In this document: piece after piece, positions 1-6,702 of the stretch
Position numbering within the stretch: the stretch's first letter is position 1
How the letters are laid out: each line of letters opens with the position of its first letter
Assembly (NCBI GenBank): GCA_943914115.1
Contig: CALUAU010000031.1
Span: forward strand, 1-17,571
Origin: an uncultured Microbacteriaceae bacterium
GTDB taxonomy: Bacteria; Actinomycetota; Actinomycetes; Actinomycetales; Microbacteriaceae
Length of the DNA stretch: 17,571 nt
Direction of reading: 5' to 3'
Notes under the pieces: generated by a model
What the model was told of the DNA's origin: nothing
Seen by the model: the letters and a program-made list of their open reading frames with translations, nothing else
Database searches by the model: none
Translations under genes and position numbers: made by a program

Positions 1-176
1 GCGTCGGTGAGGGTGGAGGTTTCGCCGGTGGTGCCCGACACGACGATGCCGTCGGCGCCGCCAGCGACCACTGCTTCAACGTGTCGTTCGACGTCGGCCC
101 AGGCGACCTCACCCTCATGATCCATGGGGGTGATGAGTGCAACGAGAACCTGGCCGAAAGGATTTTGAGCAGTCAC
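1..176 (-). CDS. dapA: 4-hydroxy-tetrahydrodipicolinate synthase, N-terminal part (runs off left edge)
   Basis: The first 58 codons of DapA, which condenses pyruvate with aspartate semialdehyde in the lysine/diaminopimelate pathway in the cytosol. The translation begins MTAQNPFGQVLVALITPMD and reaches GTTGET at residues 48-53. This is the family's pyruvate-binding Thr-Thr motif on the TIM barrel; the Schiff-base lysine lies beyond the window edge. The GTG start at 176-174 is forced on the upstream side: an in-frame TAA lies at 188-186, only three codons away, with no other start between them. The family's usual NPFGQVLVAL opening begins right after it. The GGAGGG before the GTG leaves almost no spacer, while a TAATCT hexamer ends 6 nt before the GTG, so the mRNA may be leaderless. 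It is divergent from trmB across a repeat-rich gap. Identification is secure; the rest of the gene is not visible. Confidence 0.93.
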   Translation of the reverse strand, partial: MTAQNPFGQVLVALITPMDHEGEVAWADVERHVEAVVAGGADGIVVSGTTGETSTLTD

Positions 177-182
177 CCCTCC

Positions 183-188
183 AGATTA
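183..188 (-). promoter_or_regulatory. Candidate -10 element of a leaderless dapA transcript
   Basis: On the minus strand TAATCT fits the actinobacterial TANNNT -10 pattern. It is followed by exactly 6 nt and then the GTG start, so transcription would begin at or near the first base of the start codon. No convincing -35 hexamer is visible 16-19 nt upstream. This is inferred from spacing alone. Confidence 0.45.
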
Positions 189-245
189 GCGCGCCCGCCG
201 CATCCCCCATCCCTGCTGCAAGTTCTGTTCTTGGCTGTTGCTGCG

Positions 246-428
246 GATTTTTGTTTCCTGCGATCAGATTTTTGTTTCCTGATTTTTGTTTTTTGGCTGC
301 AAAACGCTGCATCTTGCGGGATTTGTGTGTCTTCGCGGCTGGCTGTGCAGCCAGGAAACAAAGTTCAGTTCTCGCATGAGGCCAGGAAACAAAAATCAGC
401 ACTGGGATGAGGTCAGGAAACAAATTTC
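246..428. repeat. Six-copy foldback repeat cluster (GATTTTTGTTTCCTG / CAGGAAACAAAAATC)
   Basis: Three copies of a 15-bp element point one way (246-260, 267-281 and a degenerate third at 281-295). Three inverted copies follow (352-366, 383-397, 414-428). Copies 246-260 and 267-281 are identical, and 383-397 is their exact reverse complement. The inner pair extends to 20 bp: 281-300 against 347-366. In a plus-strand RNA, 19 of those 20 positions would pair (16 Watson-Crick, 3 G-U), closing a 46-nt loop. The right-hand copies are spaced exactly 31 bp apart. The cluster sits in the gap between the divergent genes dapA and trmB. No gene family explains it; it could be an array of regulator sites, a structured RNA or a dispersed intergenic repeat. 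Confidence 0.85.
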
Positions 429-444
429 TGTAGGGCTTGGATGC
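352..444 (+). repeat. 31-bp tandem unit, three copies (third partly diverged)
   Basis: Units begin at 352, 383 and 414, each opening with CAGGAAACAAA. The first two also share TCAG, CT, G and ATGAGG at matching positions, so the repeat is the whole 31 bp and not just the 15-bp core. The third keeps the core but only loosely matches the tail. No fourth unit follows at 445. Confidence 0.7.
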
Positions 445-590
445 GGAGCGGGATGCGGCATGCACGGCGCGTGCGGGGATGCAGAAGATGCGCGGGGCAG
501 CGGACGGATGCGGCAGTTGCGACAGATGCGACAGATGCGGCGGATACGGCGGGTGCGGCGGTGGGCTAGGACTTCGGCGACAATGGGGGG
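429..590. other. Non-coding remainder of the dapA-trmB gap, with a 9-bp tandem repeat
   Basis: This stretch is G-rich on the plus strand and carries repeated GATGCG words. At 502-564 there are seven consecutive 9-bp units of the form CGRCRGATG; the units at 520-528 and 529-537 are identical. Open frames cross the region on both strands, but their translations are low-complexity (Arg/Gly/Cys or Pro/His). An in-frame TAG at 567-569 excludes a longer trmB N-terminus. I see no gene here. It probably holds the trmB promoter, which I cannot place. Confidence 0.55.
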
Positions 591-1493
591 ATGCACGAGG
601 ACGCATCGCAAAACCAGCCGGAACCGAACACCGACAGCAAACGCCGCCAGCGAGTGCGCTCGTTCACGATGCGCGGACAGGTGCGCATGGCCAAAGACTT
701 CGAGGATGTGCTCGCCGAGCACGGCGACACCTACATCATCCCGGCACCCAAGGGCGGTGCGACCGCATCAATCGCCGAGGATGCGTTCATCGACCTGCGC
801 GAAGCGTTCGGTCGCGACGCCGAACTGATTGTCGAGATCGGCCCGGGCAATGGCGAGCAGCTCGTGCATGCTGCGCAGCAGCATCCCGAACGCAATTTTC
901 TCGCCGTCGAGGGGTGGGGCCCTGGCGTGGCGCGCTGCGTGGCGAACGCGGCCCGTGCTGGCGTCACGAATGTGCGCGTGCTCGAAGCGGATGCAGCCCA
1001 GGCGCTGCCGGTAGTGTTCGGATTGGAGATTGTGGACGACCCGTCTTTTGTTGCCGGTGGTTTCGGGGTGACCGCTCTCGGCACCGGCAAAACCACTGGC
1101 CGCGTCGACGCGGGCCGTCCCGGGTCAGCGAATCCCCGCGCGCTCGAGGTGTGGACGTTTTTCCCCGATCCTTGGCGCAAAGCGCGGCACCACCGCCGCC
1201 GCCTGGTGAGCGACCTGTTTGCAAACACGGTCGCTGGCGTGCTGCAGCCGGGCGGCGTGTGGCGGCTCGCGACCGACTGGCGAGACTATGCCTGGCAGAT
1301 GCGCGACGTCGTGGAAGGCAGCGAATACTTCACTAACCCGCACACAGGCGAGCGCCCCGACCCCGAAGACCGCGAGCCTGAGCGCGGTGGCTTCGCTCCG
1401 CGCTTCGAGGGCCGGATGCTCACCCACTTTGAGCAGCGCGGCCACGACGCCGGCCGCCCGCCGCACGACATTGTCGGGGTGCGACGCAGCTAA
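591..1493 (+). CDS. trmB: tRNA (guanine46-N7)-methyltransferase
   Basis: TrmB uses S-adenosylmethionine to make m7G46 in the variable loop of tRNAs. The 300-residue product has the SAM-binding motif I VEIGPGNGE at 81-89. It has the family signature FPDPWRKARHHRRR at 191-204, and the tail motif near 275-284 (LTHFEQRG) is a variant of the usual TKFExRG. The N-terminal 35 residues are polar and basic, as in other actinobacterial members. The ATG at 591 is the first possible start after an in-frame TAG at 567. It is preceded directly by GGGGGG with no proper spacer. Between the motif ending at residue 134 and the FPDPW signature there is an unusually long segment, about 35 residues more than is typical, rich in Gly and Thr. 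It converges on the ABC ATPase gene with no clear terminator in the 38 bp between them. Confidence 0.93.
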   Translation: MHEDASQNQPEPNTDSKRRQRVRSFTMRGQVRMAKDFEDVLAEHGDTYIIPAPKGGATASIAEDAFIDLREAFGRDAELIVEIGPGNGEQLVHAAQQHPERNFLAVEGWGPGVARCVANAARAGVTNVRVLEADAAQALPVVFGLEIVDDPSFVAGGFGVTALGTGKTTGRVDAGRPGSANPRALEVWTFFPDPWRKARHHRRRLVSDLFANTVAGVLQPGGVWRLATDWRDYAWQMRDVVEGSEYFTNPHTGERPDPEDREPERGGFAPRFEGRMLTHFEQRGHDAGRPPHDIVGVRRS

Positions 1494-1531
1494 CCGGCGC
1501 ACACAAACTCAGGGCTGCGGTAACACGGTCC

Positions 1532-2317
1532 CTAGAATCCGTTGGCGCGCAGCCAGCTCAGCAGCTGATCTTCGCGCTCGGCCGCGCACTCGGCATGCCA
1601 GCTACCGAGCACCAGTTCATCGACGAGACGGCCGTCACGCAGGTACACCACGCGGTCGGCTCGGGCCGCGCTCGAGGGGTCGTGCGTGACGAGCATGATC
1701 GTGGTGCCGTCGCGGTGCACATCAGAGAGTGCATCCATCACTTCGGTGGTCATGCGGCTGTTGAGCGCACCGGTGGGTTCATCAGCGAACAGCACTTTGG
1801 GTTCGGTGGCAAGGGCACGGCAGATGGATGCCCGCTGCAGCTGACCACCTGATACTTCGGTGATGCCGTGAGTGGCGACGTGGTCGATACCGAAACGAAC
1901 AAGCAGGTCGTCGACGCGAGCTTCTACTTCGGTGCGGCCCCTTGGCTGTGCCTTGAGGGCGGGAAGCAGGATGTTGTCGCGCACGTTGAGGTTGGGAAGA
2001 AAGTGTGCCTGTTGGAAGATGAACCCCATCTCGGTGAGTCGCACACGACTCATCTGCCGATCGTTAAGTTCGGTGAGGTTTCGGTCGCCGAGCCGCACAC
2101 TGCCCGATGTGGGCCGATCCATCCCGCTCATTGCATACAGCAGTGTCGATTTGCCAGACCCCGAGGCACCCATCACGGCAAGAAACTCGCCCTCACGCAC
2201 CTCGAGGTCGATACCATACAGCACCTGCGTAGGCGGTTCGGTTGAGTAGTAGGTCTTTTCAAGCCCGCTGGCGGTGAGCGCGGGATGCGCAACCGGTGGG
2301 GCGCTAATAGTGGCCAT
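1532..2317 (-). CDS. ABC transporter ATP-binding protein, MacB/LolD type
   Basis: This is the cytosolic ATPase subunit partnering the FtsX-type permease encoded 99 bp upstream on the same strand. All the motifs of an active ABC ATPase are present in the 261 residues: Walker A GASGSGKST (50-58), Q-loop in FIFQQ (99-103), signature VSGGQLQRA (155-163), Walker B VLFADE (175-180) and the H-loop histidine in VTHD (212). FADEPTGAL after Walker B and a TEMGFIFQQ-type Q-loop are typical of the MacB/LolD/SalX family, which drives mechanotransmission exporters rather than classical importers. The last 25 residues (after GRLVDEL) are an extra tail containing a Trp, a His and a Cys. The start at 2317 has only a weak ribosome site (GAGA). 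The substrate cannot be told from sequence; antimicrobial-peptide, lipoprotein or lipid export are all possible. Confidence 0.9.
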   Translation of the reverse strand: MATISAPPVAHPALTASGLEKTYYSTEPPTQVLYGIDLEVREGEFLAVMGASGSGKSTLLYAMSGMDRPTSGSVRLGDRNLTELNDRQMSRVRLTEMGFIFQQAHFLPNLNVRDNILLPALKAQPRGRTEVEARVDDLLVRFGIDHVATHGITEVSGGQLQRASICRALATEPKVLFADEPTGALNSRMTTEVMDALSDVHRDGTTIMLVTHDPSSAARADRVVYLRDGRLVDELVLGSWHAECAAEREDQLLSWLRANGF

Positions 2318-2416
2318 CTTGTCTCATTTCTCGGCGACAAGCCGGGTGCTCGGGTCAAGGATGTTCGGTATGGTTGGGGAGGTTATTGCTGAGTGACAGC
2401 TGCGGGCTTGTTCTGG

Positions 2417-4798
2417 TTAGGCACGCAGCCACGCGCTGGTGTCATTGCGCCGCAATCGCGCCGAAACAGCTGTTGCCGCAAGCATGCCGACCGCGATCAG
2501 CAGCAGCGGGTAGACGACGTACACGAGCAGCGGATTGGGGATGAACTTCAGGCTGGCAATCCCCAAGCCACTGGCTGAGATGGCGGCTCCGACGAAGAGC
2601 TCTCCGAGCGAAGCGGCCACAAGGACACCGACCACGCCCCCGAGCACGATGGCGACACCGGCTTTGAACCGCAGTTGCCACGACAGTTCCGCTCCAGAGA
2701 AGCCGAGCGCCGAAAGTGCCCCGGCGCGGCGACGTTCGCGGCTGAGCCGGAGACCCAAAAAGAGGCTGGTGATCAGTGCCACGACACCAAGCGCAAACAC
2801 GAGGGTAATCATCGCGGCGCTCGCGAACGCATCCGTCACATAGCTCAGCGTTTGTTGTACATACTCACGCATCGGCACGGCCGCGGCAGCCGGGAACCGT
2901 TTGCCATATTCGGCAGCCAGAGCGGCCGCATCCTCACCGGCAGCAACGGTTGCGTAGTAGACGTATCCGGTGACCGCACCAACCGGTTCGCCCTGAAGTT
3001 TCGCGGTGCGCCCACCACTGGTTACGTCCTGGTAGATACCGCTAACCGTCAGCGTCACAGTTTCACCGCCACGACGCAGAGTGAGTGCGTCACCGGCACC
3101 CACCCCGTATTCGTCGGCGTTGAGCACCGATAGTGCGATCTGCCCGGTTTCAGGGCGCTCACCGTGCAGATATTCAATGCCGCTACCCGAGTAGTCGCCA
3201 ACTTCAACCCGCAGCGATTCCCACCCTTCGGGGCCTGCCACCTCGGCCAGCTCGTTGGCGTATTCGCGCACACCGGTAAGCCGACTATCGGCCGCGAGCG
3301 CGGGTGACAGTTCGCCGTGTATCCGCGTCGCCTCGGCCGTGAACTGCAGGTCGATACGCAGGTCAGCCTCGGGCGCCCCCATATAGGTGACAAACTTCGG
3401 GCTTTGGAAGGTGGTGAGCAGATTGGTGGGTAGGGTCATCAGCACCGCAGCGAGCAAAAACACCAGTGGCAGCAGCACCCACTGGCCGCGCTCGGCCCGC
3501 AGGTCGATCAGTGCCAGGCGACGGTTAATGTTGCCGCCGCGCAAGCCCGTGAATGCCGAGCGGCGCACGCTGCGCGCCACCCGCTTCGCCCGCCGCGCGG
3601 TGCGACGCTCGTCGAGGGTTGAGCCATGCACGAGCGCGCCCACCACCTGGATGCGGTTGATGGCTCGCAGTACGCCGCGCGCGATACCGAGCACAATAAC
3701 CACCACGCCCACTAGCGCCAGCACCGGGGCAAGGATGGTTGCCGCCGTAACCGGTGCCGCTGCATAGTTCGACTGAATACCGCGGGTGAGGGTTTGTGTC
3801 GCAAAGATAGCCAGCACACCGCCAACGACGGCGGCAGTCGTGGTCATCACCGCATATTTCGACAGGTAGAGCCCTGAAATGGTGCGGTTTGGCAGGCCGA
3901 TCGCCTTCATCGCCCCGATCTGCCGCACTTCGTCGTAGAGTGTGCCGCGAATCACGAAGCGCACATTGAGCAGGGCGATCGCAATGAGCAGCAGGCTCGC
4001 AAACATCAGCGCGACCGCTACTAGCCCATCGCTAATCGCGTTGATCATGCGGATCATGTCGCCCGTAACCGCCTGGCCGTTCTTCGGCAGCGACTCATCA
4101 CGCTCATAGGCAGTCTGGAAAGTGCTCGCTTGTCCCGCATCTTCGAGGCGGTATTCGACGATGATCTCGGGAATACCGCCGTCGGCACGAAGGGTAGCGA
4201 AATCAGCCTCGGCGACCACGAAACGGGTTGCAGAAGACAGCGAGGAAGCCATCTGCGAGTCACGCACAAATCCGGCGATCGTCAACGTCTGAGCACCCAC
4301 CTCGGTTTGGATGTGCAGCTCGTCGCCGGCTTTCAACGCGAAACGCTGCTGGTAAGCCACCGGTACGTAAACCTGCCCCGCAGCCGGCTGCACAAGCTCA
4401 CCGGCTTCGTCGAGCAGAAAATCAAACGCGGCATTTTGGGTGACAAACAGGTTGTCGATCAGGCTCTCAGACAACTCCCCCGACTCACCTGTGCCAGGCC
4501 GCGACCAGGTGAGCGCGGCACTGTCGTACCCCACCATTTCTTCGATCAGCCAGGCATCGATTTCGGGATGTTCGGCAGCGAAACGCTCCAGCGCATCCGG
4601 GTCGTAATCGCCACGGTGCATTTGCAGAAAGTGCGGCGGTTGCGCAACTGTGAACAGCGCGTTCACCGCACCGACCGTGCGCTCCATCACCATCGCGCCA
4701 GTGGCCATCAAGAACGAGCTGAACGCGAGCAACACGAGCAGTGCCAGGTTGACGCCGGGGTTTCGGCGCAGGTCGTTAAGCGCGTATTTGAGGTTCAT
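2417..4798 (-). CDS. ABC transporter permease with two FtsX domains
   Basis: A 793-residue membrane subunit of a MacB-like exporter. The hydrophobic segments I can see are near residues 17-38, 257-280, 317-337, 353-375, 440-460, 661-684, 712-738 and 757-780. That gives two 4-helix FtsX units, each with a large extracytoplasmic domain after its first helix (about 40-255 and 462-660). Coupling-helix motifs follow helix 2 of each half: RQIGAMKAIGLPNR (292-305) and RAGALSALGF (691-700). This duplicated layout matches the long FtsX permeases common in Gram-positive bacteria, in which one chain supplies both halves. The ATG at 4798 has a good GAGGA site about 7 nt upstream. That ATG overlaps the TGA of the open frame extending from the Hsp70-like gene (ATGA). 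The cognate ATPase is encoded immediately downstream. The transported substrate is unknown. Confidence 0.9.
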   Translation of the reverse strand: MNLKYALNDLRRNPGVNLALLVLLAFSSFLMATGAMVMERTVGAVNALFTVAQPPHFLQMHRGDYDPDALERFAAEHPEIDAWLIEEMVGYDSAALTWSRPGTGESGELSESLIDNLFVTQNAAFDFLLDEAGELVQPAAGQVYVPVAYQQRFALKAGDELHIQTEVGAQTLTIAGFVRDSQMASSLSSATRFVVAEADFATLRADGGIPEIIVEYRLEDAGQASTFQTAYERDESLPKNGQAVTGDMIRMINAISDGLVAVALMFASLLLIAIALLNVRFVIRGTLYDEVRQIGAMKAIGLPNRTISGLYLSKYAVMTTTAAVVGGVLAIFATQTLTRGIQSNYAAAPVTAATILAPVLALVGVVVIVLGIARGVLRAINRIQVVGALVHGSTLDERRTARRAKRVARSVRRSAFTGLRGGNINRRLALIDLRAERGQWVLLPLVFLLAAVLMTLPTNLLTTFQSPKFVTYMGAPEADLRIDLQFTAEATRIHGELSPALAADSRLTGVREYANELAEVAGPEGWESLRVEVGDYSGSGIEYLHGERPETGQIALSVLNADEYGVGAGDALTLRRGGETVTLTVSGIYQDVTSGGRTAKLQGEPVGAVTGYVYYATVAAGEDAAALAAEYGKRFPAAAAVPMREYVQQTLSYVTDAFASAAMITLVFALGVVALITSLFLGLRLSRERRRAGALSALGFSGAELSWQLRFKAGVAIVLGGVVGVLVAASLGELFVGAAISASGLGIASLKFIPNPLLVYVVYPLLLIAVGMLAATAVSARLRRNDTSAWLRA

Positions 4799-5040
4799 GA
4801 GTCATTCCTCTTAGTTGAGCATCCACACGCCGAGATCTGCAGTGTTATCCAGTTGAGCACGAGCTGTTGGGTTACGTCGAGCACAATGCTGAATATTTCA
4901 GTTTCATCGGTGCGACCAGTCTCTCTAGGCTTACGTAGAAACTCTTGTGTGTGGGCCCAAAGCCCAGTGGCATCGTAAATGTAGAGGGTGACGCGAATCC
5001 GTATCCAAAACTTGCCCCGAAACCAGATGGCCGTCCCTGG
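4799..5040 (-). other. Lower-GC spacer, open in the Hsp70 frame
   Basis: This 242-bp spacer is about 52% GC by hand count, well below its neighbours. After the Hsp70-like TGA (5043-5041) the same frame stays open for 81 codons, ending at a TGA (4797-4795) that overlaps the permease ATG. The frame has no ATG, GTG or TTG until well past its middle. It uses codons rare in the neighbours (ATA three times, AGA, CTA, TGT), so it is not an ordinary gene. The translation (for example IRVTLYIYDATGLWAH) is not one I recognise. A 9-bp direct repeat AGTTGAGCA lies at 4813-4821 and 4851-4859. A weak 5-bp hairpin lies at 4952-4966. The spacer may hold a promoter for the ABC pair. Confidence 0.5.
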
Positions 5041-6546
5041 TCAACTCAACCCAGCGCTGCGCTCGACCACATAGCCCTGTTCGGGCAGCTCAATTCGGAT
5101 GCTTGTGATCCCGTTGGCGTCCACCCGCACGGTTTCGATCACCTCGGGGCCGATATCGCGACGTTCGATCTCAACGCCGCTCAGATCACGCCCGTCGTGC
5201 AGCTCGGGGTCGAACGGCACCGCGAGGGAGGCCACCGGGGCGAGGTCACCCGTCGACTCGCCGGCAGCATCCAGTGCCGCATATTCGACGTAACGGAACC
5301 AGCCAATATTGTGCGCGGCACGATAACGACGCACCGCCACAAACTCACCGTCCGGGCCCGGTTCAGCCCCTGGCAACACCAGCGGATCGAACGCCACCTC
5401 GCGTCCCGAGTCACGCTCACGGAACACCCCGATGCCGCGCGAGGGCCGATCGCGCAGTCGGTATCCCGAATCGGGATCGGCGGCGATCGCCAATCCAATC
5501 GCGGTGGATGCAGACGGGTACGGTGAGCGGTGCACCCGGCGGCCGAACTCCTCCCGCAGCACTCGCGGCACGAGCGGCAGCCCACTGGCACCACCTACGA
5601 GATAGATTCCGGCGATTTCAGTGTCGTGCAGCGTTGCCCGCTCATCCTCGCCGATCAGTGGCCGCATCGCGGTGATCGTCCGCTGCACGAGGGGTTTCGT
5701 CGCTTCATAAAACTCATCCACCGGCACCGCCACATCCTCATCACCGATTTCGAGCACCAGCCGGCGCGATTGCGGCGCAAGTCGTTCTTTCGCGGTGCGG
5801 GCTTCGTCAAGCAGCCGCCCACGCGCCCGGTCGCCGAACACATCGCCGGCCCGTCCCGCATGTTCGAGCGCGAGATCAACCAACACCTCGTCAAAGTCAT
5901 CGCCGCCAAGCTGCCCCACCCCCAGCGAGCGCACGATCTCGTGATCGGTGCCGTTGATGCGCACCAGCGAGGCGTCGAAGGTGCCGCCGCCGAGGTCGTA
6001 TACCACCAGGCTCTTGCGCTTCGAATTCAATGCGCGCGGGTGCCGGTGTGTGTATTCAAATGCCGCGGCGCTCGGTTCGTTGATCAGCGCCAGCACGTTC
6101 ACGCCGGCGCGACCGAATGCATCCAGTGTGAGCAGCCGCTGCGCGCTATGCGCATTGGCGGGCACCCCCACGATTGCTTCTATCGATTCGTCGTCGCGCC
6201 CGGCCATTACCGAACTGTTGCGGATGCGGTCGGTGACGTAGCGCGCAAAGGCCAGCAGCACCTCGCCAAGCGGCCGATGTGTGTCGCCGATCATGACGGG
6301 GGTTTCGGAAGTGACTCGCGGCTGCGCCAGCAGACGTTTGAATGAGCGCGCCAGCAGCGGCCGCCCCTGCGCGTGTTTGAGCGCCTCCCAGCCGCAGACG
6401 ATCCGTTCGCCGTCGAGCGCCACGACGCTCGGGATATGTTCGTGCTGGTCACCATCGTGGTCATCGATTCCCACGATCGGATAGTTGCCACGGTCAACCG
6501 CGGCAATCAGGGTTCGAGTGGTGCCGAAGTCGATTCCGAAGCGCAT
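5041..6546 (-). CDS. Hsp70-like ATPase with a short C-terminal region
   Basis: A 501-residue actin-fold ATPase of the Hsp70 superfamily. The nucleotide-binding domain is complete: phosphate-1 GIDFGTT (4-10), the catalytic-lysine context SFKRLL (Lys70), VGVPA (126-130), NEPSAAA (156-162), phosphate-2 DLGGGTFD (184-191), GGDDFD (214-219) and adenosine motif LVGGASGLPLV (316-326). The remaining 130 residues are rich in predicted beta strands. They lack the DnaK hydrophobic linker, a recognisable full substrate-binding domain and the helical lid; DnaK is about 100 residues longer. It is therefore not DnaK but one of the divergent bacterial Hsp70-like proteins, whose clients are mostly unknown. 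The ATG at 6546 has no ribosome site. A TAGCGT hexamer ends 6 nt before it, suggesting a leaderless mRNA. It lies upstream of the ABC exporter genes on the same strand and may be co-transcribed with them. Confidence 0.88.
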   Translation of the reverse strand: MRFGIDFGTTRTLIAAVDRGNYPIVGIDDHDGDQHEHIPSVVALDGERIVCGWEALKHAQGRPLLARSFKRLLAQPRVTSETPVMIGDTHRPLGEVLLAFARYVTDRIRNSSVMAGRDDESIEAIVGVPANAHSAQRLLTLDAFGRAGVNVLALINEPSAAAFEYTHRHPRALNSKRKSLVVYDLGGGTFDASLVRINGTDHEIVRSLGVGQLGGDDFDEVLVDLALEHAGRAGDVFGDRARGRLLDEARTAKERLAPQSRRLVLEIGDEDVAVPVDEFYEATKPLVQRTITAMRPLIGEDERATLHDTEIAGIYLVGGASGLPLVPRVLREEFGRRVHRSPYPSASTAIGLAIAADPDSGYRLRDRPSRGIGVFRERDSGREVAFDPLVLPGAEPGPDGEFVAVRRYRAAHNIGWFRYVEYAALDAAGESTGDLAPVASLAVPFDPELHDGRDLSGVEIERRDIGPEVIETVRVDANGITSIRIELPEQGYVVERSAGLS

Positions 6547-6552
6547 GCTGTC

Positions 6553-6558
6553 ACGCTA
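6553..6558 (-). promoter_or_regulatory. Candidate -10 element of a leaderless Hsp70-like transcript
   Basis: On the minus strand TAGCGT (TANNNT) is followed by GACAGC and then the ATG start. The 6-nt spacing places the likely transcription start on the ATG itself. There is no Shine-Dalgarno-like sequence in between. The arrangement repeats what is seen at dapA. Confidence 0.4.
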
Positions 6559-6598
6559 GCAAGCGCAGGCAACGCGCGGGTGCCGCCGTAATTCGTCT

Positions 6599-6610
6599 CG
6601 GGTTAACCCG
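6599..6610. promoter_or_regulatory. Perfect 12-bp palindrome CGGGTTAACCCG, candidate operator
   Basis: It lies between two divergent genes, 53 bp from the Hsp70-like start and 93 bp from the dehydrogenase start. It sits just upstream of where a dehydrogenase promoter would be; TAGCGT at 6640-6645 is a possible -10. The regulator is unknown. Confidence 0.4.
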
Positions 6611-6702
6611 CTTTTCAAGCACCGTCCAGAGGCCGGGAGTAGCGTCGAAATTGGCAGGAGATTGCCACCGCACATCACCAATAGTTGAAAGTGAGTGTCA
6701 CT

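Noticed and set aside
352..444. CRISPR-like array suggested by regular 31-bp spacing
   Set aside because: The period covers core plus tail with the tail also partly conserved, there are only three units, the 16-nt intervals are too short for spacers, and no cas genes are present.
115..606. Minus-strand frame of 163 codons across the dapA-trmB gap
   Set aside because: It overlaps dapA in another frame, reads through the repeats, and gives Pro/His/Ser low-complexity protein without family features.
1074..1100. GTGKTTG in the TrmB insert as a P-loop
   Set aside because: The residue five places before the GK pair is Thr rather than Gly or Ala, and no Walker B strand accompanies it.
437..1336. 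Plus-strand frame of 299 codons overlapping trmB
   Set aside because: Its translation is Arg/Cys/Gly-rich low complexity in another frame of trmB and the 9-bp repeat.
1494..1531. Terminator between convergent trmB and the ABC ATPase gene
   Set aside because: Only a 4-bp AGGG/CCCT pairing is visible and there is no T-run.
2318..2416. Separate promoter for the ABC ATPase (TTGACC on the minus strand)
   Set aside because: No -10 hexamer occurs at a workable spacing; co-transcription with the permease is simpler.
4130..4978. Long plus-strand open frame antisense to the ABC permease (282 codons)
   Set aside because: It lies opposite a well-supported gene and has no recognisable domain; GC-rich third positions commonly open antisense frames.
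5530..6345. Long plus-strand open frame antisense to the Hsp70-like gene
   Set aside because: It is opposite a gene with all family motifs, and its His/Arg-rich translation resembles no protein family.
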